From positions 124,001-188,000 of the forward strand of contig JADKHH010000004.1 in the NCBI GenBank assembly GCA_016721905.1: DNA of 64,000 bases, read 5' to 3'. Under the pieces are notes generated by a model. The model saw only the letters and a list, made by a program, of their open reading frames with translations. It was not told where the DNA came from and did not search any database. This document shows, piece by piece, positions 44,001 to 52,200 of this stretch (position 1 is the first letter of the stretch; every line of letters begins with the position of its first letter). A program made the position numbers and the translations under genes. This DNA comes from Candidatus Opimibacter skivensis. GTDB taxonomy: Bacteria; Bacteroidota; Bacteroidia; Chitinophagales; Saprospiraceae.

Positions 44001-47000
44001 TGCGCATCCTGCCATACAGAAACAGACTGGTCTTCGGCTGAATACAGCAACCATGATGGAGAATACTTCCCGATTTACAGCGGCACACACGAAGGGGTAT
44101 GGGATCAGTGCACCGAGTGTCATACCAACACAAATAACTATGCAGTATTTACCTGTACCACATGCCACACCAATCTGGAAACAGGAGATCAGCACGCAGG
44201 TATCGGGGGATATTATTATGAAAGCAGTGCATGCCTCGCGTGTCATCCGATGGGAGAGAGTGAAGGGTCGTTTGATCATCAGACGTCAGGATTTCCATTG
44301 ACAGGCGGCCATGAAAATGTGGATTGTGCCTCATGTCACTCCGGTGGATACCAGAACACCCCGACAGAATGCGAAGCATGTCACATGCCGGAATATAACC
44401 AATCAGTGAATCCGAACCACACATCACTATCCATTCCTACCGAATGTGCGATGTGCCACACGACAGCACCAGACTGGAACCCAGCTTCATTTCCTATCCA
44501 TGATCAATATTATGTGCTTGCGGGAGCACATGCCGTGATTGCCGACCAGTGTGTCACGTGTCATAACGGAGACTATAACAACACACCGAATACATGTGTA
44601 GGCTGCCACCTGGATAATTATAACCAAACCACGGATCCGTCACACATTGCCCTCAACTTTTCAACTGAGTGTGCATCCTGTCATACAGAAACAGACTGGT
44701 CTGGTGCTGAATACAGCGATCATGATGTACAATACTTCCCTATCTATAGCGGAACCCATGAAGGTGTATGGGATCAGTGTACCGAATGTCATACCAACAC
44801 CAACAACTACGCGGTATTTACTTGTACAACATGTCATACCAATCAGGAAACAGCTGATCAGCACCTGGGTGTCGGAGGCTATTATTATGAAAGCAGCGCA
44901 TGCCTTGCCTGTCATCCAATGGGAGAGAGCGAAGGATCGTTTGATCATCAGACGTCAGGATTTCCATTGACAGGCGGCCATGAAAATGTGGATTGTGCTG
45001 CATGTCACTCCGGTGGATACCAGAACACGCCTACCGAATGTGAAGCCTGCCACATGCCGGACTATAACCAATCAGTGAATCCGAACCACACAGCACTGTC
45101 CATTCCAACCGAATGCGCTATGTGCCATACGACCACACCGGACTGGAACCCGGCATCATTCCCGATCCATGACCAGTATTATGTTCTCGCGGGAGCGCAT
45201 GCAGTGATAGCCGACCAGTGTGTCACGTGTCATAACGGAGACTATAACAACACACCGAATACGTGTGTAGGCTGTCACCAGGATGATTATAACCAAACCA
45301 CGGATCCGTCACACATTGCCCTCAACTTTTCAACTGAGTGTGCATCCTGTCATACAGAAACAGACTGGTCTGGTGCTGAATACAGCGATCATGATGTACA
45401 ATACTTCCCTATCTATAGCGGAACCCATGAAGGTGTATGGGATCAGTGTACCGAATGTCATACCAACACCAACAACTACGCTGTATTTACTTGTACCACA
45501 TGCCATACCAATCAGGAAACAGCGGATCAGCACCTGGGTGTCGGAGGCTATTATTATGAAAGCAGCGCCTGCCTTGCCTGCCACCCAATGGGAGAGAGCG
45601 ATGGATCGTTTGATCATCAGACGTCAGGATTTCCATTGACAGGCGGCCATGAAAATGTGGATTGTGCTGCATGTCACTCCGGTGGATACCAGAACACCCC
45701 GACAGAATGCGAAGCATGTCACACGCCGGACTATAACCAATCAGTGAATCCGAACCACACATCACTATCCATTCCTACCGAATGTGCGATGTGCCATACG
45801 ACAACACCAGACTGGAACCCGGCATCATTCCCGATCCATGATCAATATTATGTACTTGCGGGAGCGCATGCGGTGATCGCCGATCAGTGTGTCACGTGTC
45901 ATAACGGAGACTATAACAATACACCGAATACATGTGTAGGCTGTCACCAGGATGATTATAACCAAACCACGGATCCGTCACACATTGCCCTCAACTTTTC
46001 AACTGAGTGTGCATCCTGTCATACAGAAACAGACTGGTCTGGTGCTGAATACAGCGATCATGATGTACAATACTTCCCTATCTATAGCGGAACCCATGAA
46101 GGTGTATGGGATCAGTGTACCGAATGTCATACTAACACCAACAACTACGCGGTATTTACTTGTACTACATGCCATACCAATCAGGAAACAGCGGATCAGC
46201 ACCTGGGTGTCGGAGGCTATTATTATGAAAGCAGCGCCTGCCTTGCCTGCCACCCAATGGGAGAGAGCGATGGATCGTTTGATCATCAGACGTCAGGATT
46301 TCCATTGACAGGCGGCCACGAAAATGTGGATTGTGCTGCATGTCACTCCGGAGGATACCAGAACACTCCAACAGAATGCAATGCATGTCACATGCCGGAT
46401 TACAACCAATCAAGCAATCCTGGTCATATCAATCTTGGATTGCCTACTGATTGTATCATGTGCCATACCACGGTGCCAGACTGGAACCCTGCATCTTTTG
46501 ATATCCACGACGAATATTATGTCCTTGAAGGGGCACACGCCATCATCGCAGATCAGTGTATCACCTGCCATAACGGGGATTATAACAACACCCCAAATAC
46601 ATGCGTAGGTTGTCACCAAAGCGATTATAACCAGACGACCAATCCGTCGCACACCGCACTCAACTTTTCAACCGAGTGTGCATCCTGTCACACACAGACA
46701 GACTGGTCACCTGCAGAATACAGCGATCATGATGATCAGTATTTCCCGATATACAGCGGCACACATGAAGGCACATGGGATCAGTGCACAGACTGCCATA
46801 CGAATACGAATAACTACGCCATCTTTACCTGCACGACATGTCATACTCCATCTGAGACCAATCAGGATCACACAGGCGTAGGTGGTTATGCTTACGAGAG
46901 CAATGCTTGCCTGGCGTGCCATCCAACAGGGGAAAGCAATGGATCGTTTAACCACTCATCAAGCTTCCCATTGACACAGGGACACGCTAATGTGGATTGT

Positions 47001-48938
47001 ATTTCATGTCACAGCAATGGATATGAAAACACCCCTACGGAATGTAATGCATGTCATACGCCGGATTATAATCAGTCATCCAATCCGAACCACCTTTCAC
47101 TAGGTCTGCCTACTGATTGCGCCATGTGCCACACCACCGAACCCGACTGGAACCCGGCATCATTTGATATCCACAACGAATATTATGTCCTTGAAGGGGC
47201 ACATGCCATCATCGCAGATCAGTGTATCACCTGCCATAACGGGGATTATAACAACACCCCAAATACATGCGTAGGGTGTCACCAAAGTGACTACAACCAG
47301 ACGACCAATCCGTCCCACACCGCACTCAACTTTTCAACGGAATGTGCATCCTGTCACACACAGTCAGACTGGTCACCTGCAGAATACAGCGATCATGATG
47401 ATCAATATTTCCCGATATACAGCGGCACGCATGAAGGCACATGGGACCAGTGCACAGACTGCCACACGAATACGAATAACTACGCCATCTTTACCTGCAC
47501 GACATGTCATACTCCTTCTGAGACCAACCAGGATCACACAGGCGTAGGTGGTTATGTTTACGAGAGCAATGCTTGCCTGGCGTGCCATCCAACCGGGGAA
47601 AGCAACGGATCGTTTAACCACTCATCAAACTTCCCGTTGACAGAGGGACATGCTAATGTGGATTGTATTTCATGTCACAGCAATGGATATGAAAACACCC
47701 CTACGGAATGTAATGCATGTCATACGCCGGATTATAATCAGTCATCCAATCCGAACCACCTTTCACTAGGTCTGCCTACTGATTGCGCCATGTGCCACAC
47801 CACCGAACCGGACTGGAACCCGGCATCATTTGATATCCACAATGAGTATTATGTACTTGCCGGTGCGCACGCCATCATCGCAGATCAGTGTATCACCTGT
47901 CACAACGGTGACTATAACAACACCCCAAGTACATGCGTAGGGTGTCACCAAGACGATTATAACCAGACGACCAATCCGTCGCACACGGCACTCAACTTTT
48001 CAACCGAGTGTGCATCCTGTCACACACAGACAGACTGGTCACCTGCTGAATACAGCGATCATGATGATCAGTTCTTCCCGATTTATAGTGGTTCACACGA
48101 TGGCGAATGGGATCAGTGTACAGACTGCCATACAAACACGAATAACTACGCCATCTTTACCTGCACGACGTGCCATACTGCATCGGAAACCAACCAGGAA
48201 CACACAGGCGTGGGTGGATACATTTACGAGAGCAATGCTTGCCTGGCTTGTCATCCAACAGGGGAAAGTGATGGATCATTTAATCACAACTCATCAGGCT
48301 TCCCGTTGACCCAGGGGCATGCAAATGTGGACTGTGCATCTTGTCATTCCAACGGATATGAGAACACGCCTACAGAATGCGATGCCTGTCACATGCCTGA
48401 TTATACACAATCGAGCAATCCAAGCCACACCTCTCTTGGTTTGTCTACAGATTGTATTACCTGCCATACCACTAATCCTAACTGGGATCCGGCGCTGTTT
48501 CCTGATCATAACGATTATTATCCGCTGGTCGGGGCACATGCCGCCATAGCAAATCAATGCGCAACCTGCCATAACGGTAATTACAACAACACCCCAAACA
48601 CATGTTTTGGATGTCACCAGGACGATTACAATCAAACCAACGACCCGGATCATCAGGCTGCCCAGTTTCCAACAACCTGTGAGACCTGTCATTCTCAAAG
48701 CGCGTGGGAACCTGCAACATGGGATCATGATAATCTGTACTTCCCCATTTACAGCGGTGAACACGAGGGAGAATGGGATCAGTGTACGGATTGCCACAGC
48801 AACCCTAATAACTATTCAATCTTTACCTGTCTCACCTGTCACCAACAAGGGGAGACAAACCAGGATCATCAAGGCGTCAGCGGATATCAGTATAACAGCA
48901 ATGCTTGCCTCGCATGCCACCCGGAAGGAGAAGAATAA
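41022..48938 (+). CDS. Giant 106-haem c-type cytochrome
   Basis: From ATG 41022 the protein has 2,638 residues; the open frame also allows a GTG at 40986, but the signal peptide (CGIIVILAVCRASA, then QKPHG) favours the ATG. I count 106 CxxCH motifs: 10 in the N-terminal cap (41022-41846), 12 in the next unit (41847-42731), 81 in nine units of nine (42732-48740) and 3 in the end piece. Each nine-haem unit of 222-223 residues is three copies of one triplet: GxH, CxxCH, CxxCH, PxH, CxxCH, (D/N/I)H. Non-CxxCH histidines number exactly nine per unit, so bis-His ligation of every haem is likely. There is no T9SS domain, lipobox or C-terminal anchor; it should be periplasmic or released at the surface by an unknown route. 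Confidence 0.93.
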   Translation: MVCCRKILCGIIVILAVCRASAQKPHGDDFQISCDACHTSESWTVITDSVSFDHDTTTFSLEGRHESVDCRQCHSNLEFAKAESNCTACHLDIHQQSVGDQCSRCHDSNSWFVNNITELHRQNSFPLQGAHATANCNACHTSDTDLRFDPLGTDCIGCHQQDFEATTNPDHAKAGFTTNCIECHKVDAFEWTGSGINHDFFPLTQGHDIDECARCHTGTDYSKVSPECITCHEGDYLASLNPNHQAINLSTSCAECHTTNEGWQPAEFKDHDAQFFPIYSGTHKGEWDDCASCHTDPNNYAIFTCTTCHENPETDNQHKEVLGYSFSSSACIACHPNGENEGAFDHNNTNFPLTGSHTTVECLSCHANGFTGTPTACFACHTTDFEQSSNPDHEELGLSTDCVSCHSTAPDWNPATFANHNDYYALNGAHAIIANDCVSCHNGEYSNTPTTCIGCHTEDFNQTTEPSHTALSFSTDCITCHTEDSWSPATFDHNSIYVLAGAHAVIANQCAACHENGFENTPSTCIGCHQEDFNQTTTPSHVELQFSNECVNCHNETAWVPASFDHDNQYFPIYSGKHEGTWDNCTDCHTTPNDYSVFTCTTCHANPETDEQHNGVSGYTYSSTACLACHPTGDADGAFDHNSTDFPLTGAHTIVDCQSCHASGYEGTSTACQSCHTQDFNQSINPNHGSLGFSMECATCHTTEPGWSPATLDNHNDYYVLTGAHSDIANQCASCHNGDYNNTPNTCAGCHQQDYNQTVDPPHVELQFSTDCASCHTERGWIPATFNHDDEHFPIYSGAHDGQWDQCAACHTTPGDYALFTCVTCHANPETNDQHTGVNGYVYNSTACLACHPNGEANGGFDHSATGFPLTGAHTSINCLECHANGFEGTPTECQACHTPAFNQSTNPNHTALGFTNDCATCHTTAPDWNPATFDNHNEYYILAGAHAVIADQCVTCHNGDYNNTPSTCVGCHLEDYNGTTNPSHLELNFSTECASCHTETDWSSAEYSNHDGEYFPIYSGTHEGVWDQCTECHTNTNNYAVFTCTTCHTNLETGDQHAGIGGYYYESSACLACHPMGESEGSFDHQTSGFPLTGGHENVDCASCHSGGYQNTPTECEACHMPEYNQSVNPNHTSLSIPTECAMCHTTAPDWNPASFPIHDQYYVLAGAHAVIADQCVTCHNGDYNNTPNTCVGCHLDNYNQTTDPSHIALNFSTECASCHTETDWSGAEYSDHDVQYFPIYSGTHEGVWDQCTECHTNTNNYAVFTCTTCHTNQETADQHLGVGGYYYESSACLACHPMGESEGSFDHQTSGFPLTGGHENVDCAACHSGGYQNTPTECEACHMPDYNQSVNPNHTALSIPTECAMCHTTTPDWNPASFPIHDQYYVLAGAHAVIADQCVTCHNGDYNNTPNTCVGCHQDDYNQTTDPSHIALNFSTECASCHTETDWSGAEYSDHDVQYFPIYSGTHEGVWDQCTECHTNTNNYAVFTCTTCHTNQETADQHLGVGGYYYESSACLACHPMGESDGSFDHQTSGFPLTGGHENVDCAACHSGGYQNTPTECEACHTPDYNQSVNPNHTSLSIPTECAMCHTTTPDWNPASFPIHDQYYVLAGAHAVIADQCVTCHNGDYNNTPNTCVGCHQDDYNQTTDPSHIALNFSTECASCHTETDWSGAEYSDHDVQYFPIYSGTHEGVWDQCTECHTNTNNYAVFTCTTCHTNQETADQHLGVGGYYYESSACLACHPMGESDGSFDHQTSGFPLTGGHENVDCAACHSGGYQNTPTECNACHMPDYNQSSNPGHINLGLPTDCIMCHTTVPDWNPASFDIHDEYYVLEGAHAIIADQCITCHNGDYNNTPNTCVGCHQSDYNQTTNPSHTALNFSTECASCHTQTDWSPAEYSDHDDQYFPIYSGTHEGTWDQCTDCHTNTNNYAIFTCTTCHTPSETNQDHTGVGGYAYESNACLACHPTGESNGSFNHSSSFPLTQGHANVDCISCHSNGYENTPTECNACHTPDYNQSSNPNHLSLGLPTDCAMCHTTEPDWNPASFDIHNEYYVLEGAHAIIADQCITCHNGDYNNTPNTCVGCHQSDYNQTTNPSHTALNFSTECASCHTQSDWSPAEYSDHDDQYFPIYSGTHEGTWDQCTDCHTNTNNYAIFTCTTCHTPSETNQDHTGVGGYVYESNACLACHPTGESNGSFNHSSNFPLTEGHANVDCISCHSNGYENTPTECNACHTPDYNQSSNPNHLSLGLPTDCAMCHTTEPDWNPASFDIHNEYYVLAGAHAIIADQCITCHNGDYNNTPSTCVGCHQDDYNQTTNPSHTALNFSTECASCHTQTDWSPAEYSDHDDQFFPIYSGSHDGEWDQCTDCHTNTNNYAIFTCTTCHTASETNQEHTGVGGYIYESNACLACHPTGESDGSFNHNSSGFPLTQGHANVDCASCHSNGYENTPTECDACHMPDYTQSSNPSHTSLGLSTDCITCHTTNPNWDPALFPDHNDYYPLVGAHAAIANQCATCHNGNYNNTPNTCFGCHQDDYNQTNDPDHQAAQFPTTCETCHSQSAWEPATWDHDNLYFPIYSGEHEGEWDQCTDCHSNPNNYSIFTCLTCHQQGETNQDHQGVSGYQYNSNACLACHPEGEE
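42732..48740 (+). repeat. Nine tandem 666-669-bp repeats inside the 106-haem gene
   Basis: Unit starts, taken at the codon for F in FPIYSG, are 42732, 43398, 44067, 44736, 45405, 46074, 46743, 47409 and 48075. Units beginning at 44736, 45405 and 46074 are almost identical at DNA level over long runs, and those at 46743 and 47409 are close to each other. Spacing is always 666 or 669 bp, so every unit keeps the frame and nine haems. Confidence 0.9.
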
Positions 48939-48971
48939 GACATGAAATCATATCAAAACACGGCATAAAAA

Positions 48972-48997
48972 GTCCCGCCAGGACCTTAAGCGGGGAC
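48972..48997 (+). terminator. GC-rich hairpin after the 106-haem gene
   Basis: GTCCCGC (48972-48978) pairs with GCGGGGAC (48990-48997) with one bulged G and an 11-nt loop, 33 nt after the stop codon. No T-run follows, so it may protect the mRNA 3' end instead of terminating transcription. Confidence 0.35.
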
Positions 48998-49116
48998 GAA
49001 AACCAGAAGGCGATTAAACAAGAAAAGGGGAAGTACACCAGTGCGGAATAACATGGGAGATATAAAATGTGATCAAAACGTACGCTCAGTCCGAAAAAAG
49101 GCCCGTTGGGAGGGAA

Positions 49117-49152
49117 TTTGGGGGCTCTGAAGCCATGAAAACCCTACTTTTG
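49117..49152 (+). promoter_or_regulatory. Promoter candidate for the 70-haem cytochrome gene
   Basis: TTTG at 49117-49120 and TACTTTTG at 49145-49152 resemble the Bacteroidota -33/-7 elements, with 24 bp between them, slightly longer than the usual spacing. It would give a leader of about 115 nt. Confidence 0.4.
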
Positions 49153-49276
49153 TAGAACCACACCATTAAGGGCAAGAAGTATGTGCCCGAACAAGACCCT
49201 TTGTTTAGCAAAAATGACCTTTCAGATGATTGTCTGAAGGGAACATTCACTAATGAGGGCTCTAGAGCGAAAAAGA

Positions 49277-52200
49277 ATGAAGAGTATCAAACTGATATTG
49301 TGTGGATTAGCTTTGGTTTTTGCCATAGGACAGGGCTTTGCCCAGTCGCCTCATGGTAAAGAGCTGAAAATCAGCTGTGACGCTTGTCACACCGCTGACA
49401 GTTGGACCATTTCCAAAGACTCGGTTACGTTTGAGCACAATACTACCCGGTTTGAACTGGAAGGCCAGCATGAGGTGATTGATTGCAGGCAATGCCACAC
49501 CACCCTTGAATTTGATCAGGCCGAAACTAATTGTACTTCCTGCCATCTTGATGTCCACCAGCAATCCGTAGGTGATCAGTGTTCGAGATGCCATGATTCG
49601 AACTCCTGGCTGATCAACAACATCACAGAATTACACCGACAGAATTCATTTCCACTACAAGGAGCACATGCGGTTGCTAATTGTAACGAATGTCATGTAT
49701 CGGATACAGACCTGCGTTTTGATCCACTCGACACAGATTGCTTTAGCTGTCATCAGACGGATTATGCCGCGACGACCGACCCGGATCATACAAAGGCAGG
49801 TTTTACAACCAACTGTGTCGAATGCCACAAACCGGACGCCTTTGAATGGACAGGAACAGGCATCAACCACGATTTCTTCCCACTGACGCAAGGCCATGAT
49901 ATAGACGAATGTGCAAAGTGTCATATAGGTACTGATTATTCAAAGGTGTCTCCTGAGTGTATAACCTGTCATGAAAGAGATTTCATGGCGACTACCAATC
50001 CAAACCACCAGTCCATAGGCCTTTCAACAAACTGCGCGGAATGCCACTCCACAAAACCAGGTTGGAAACCAGCCAATTTTGATCAGCACGACGACCAATA
50101 TTTTCCAATATACAGTGGCTCCCACAACGGAGAATGGGATAATTGTACAGACTGTCACCAGAATCCAGCGAACTACGCTGAATTCACTTGTATCACCTGT
50201 CACACCAATCCCAATACAGACAACGAGCATAATGAGGTAACTGGATACACCTATACCAGTACTGCATGTCTAGCTTGTCACCCAAATGGATTAGAGGAAG
50301 GTGCATTTGACCATGACAACACTAACTTTCCACTCACCCAGGCGCACACGACTGTTGAGTGTCTGCAGTGTCATGCCAATGGTTATACCGGAACGCCCAC
50401 GGCTTGTGTTGCTTGCCACACCATGGATTTTGACCTCTCCACCAATCCAGACCATAATGATCTGGGTTTGTCTACGGATTGTGTGTCATGCCACACTACA
50501 GCACCGGACTGGAATCCAGCCACGTTTGCCAATCACAACGACTTTTATGTATTGAATGGGGCGCATGCTACCATCGCTAATGATTGTGCATCCTGCCACA
50601 ACGGCGATTACACCACTACCCCCACTACTTGTGTGGGTTGCCATCAGGGCGATTATGATCAAACCACGGATCCATCCCATACGGCGCTTTCTTTTTCGAC
50701 AGATTGCACCATGTGTCATTCAGAGAATTCATGGACGCCAGCCACCTTTGATCATGACGGACAATATTTCCCGATCTACAGCGGAGCACATGAAGGTGAA
50801 TGGACCGCATGTGTGGATTGCCACACGACACCAGGAAACTTCAGCGAATTCACCTGTATCACCTGTCATGTAAGTGCGGAAACACAGGAACAGCATAATG
50901 GTGTTGCAGGATATACTTACAACAGCTCGGCATGTCTGGCTTGTCATCCGACGGGTAATGCTGACGAAACATTTGACCATAATTCCACTGCGTTTCCACT
51001 TACCGGGGCACATAACACCGTAGATTGTTTTAGTTGTCACACAAACGGTTTTGAAGGAACCCCTACAGAATGCCAGGCGTGCCATACACAGGACTTTAAT
51101 CAGACGATTAATCCTAATCACGTATCCCTTGGACTTTCGATGGAATGTGCTACTTGTCATACGACCGAACCTGGATGGAGCCCAGCATCCTTTGATAATC
51201 ACAACGAGTATTATGTGTTATCCGGAGCACACTCCGCAATTGCAAACCAATGCGCGAGCTGCCACAACGGAGACTATACCAGCACACCAAACACGTGTGT
51301 AGGATGCCATCAACAAGACTTCAACCAGACCACAGATCCAAATCACCAGGCACTGCAGTTTTCAACAGATTGCGCGACCTGCCACAGCGAATCAGCATGG
51401 GTGCCTTCCACCTTCGATCATGACAATCAGTATTTCCCGATTTATAGCGGGGAGCATGAGGGAGAATGGGATCAGTGTATTGACTGCCATACCACGCCAG
51501 GTAACTATTCCATATTTACCTGTATCACGTGTCACACCAGCAATGAAACCAACGAGGATCATAATGGAGTCAATGGATACATCTATAATAGCACAGCATG
51601 TCTTGCCTGCCATCCGACCGGTAGCGAAGCGATAAACTTTGACCACAACATGACTGCATTCCCATTGACAGGAGGCCATACGACGGCCAATTGTGCAGAG
51701 TGCCATGCTGCAGGGTTTGAAGGACTTTCTATGGAATGCATTTCCTGTCACCAGACTGAATTTAATCAAAGTATCAATCCTAATCACAGCGCATTAGGGA
51801 TGTCTACAGATTGCATTTCCTGCCATACGACCGAACCCGGATGGAGTCCAGCCGCGCTTGCCAATCACAATGATTATTATGTATTGTCTGGTGCCCACGC
51901 CCCACTCTCTTCACAATGTGTGGTGTGTCATAACGGAGAGTATAACAATACACCCAATACATGTTCAGGTTGCCACCTTGATGACTATAACCAGACTACA
52001 GATCCGCCGCACTTAGCGCTTCAGTTTTCACAAGACTGCGCATCGTGCCACAACGAATCAGCATGGGAGCCATCATCCTTTGACCATGATGCACAATACT
52101 TTCCTATCAATAGCGGATCACATGAAGGTGAATGGTCCCAGTGTGTGGATTGTCATAATGTGCCGGGTAACTGGGCAGTATTCACCTGCATCACGTGTCA

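Larger units (their letters stand above)
48939..49276. other. 338-bp intergenic leader between the two giant cytochrome genes
   Basis: It holds the GC-rich hairpin (48972-48997) and a promoter candidate (49117-49152). No other gene is visible. The longer open frame of the next gene starts at 49253, but its signal peptide starts at 49277. Confidence 0.5.

Noticed and set aside
42732..48740. CRISPR-like or satellite array
   Set aside because: The repeat unit is 669 bp, fully coding, keeps frame and has no short repeat-spacer structure. It is a protein-domain repeat.
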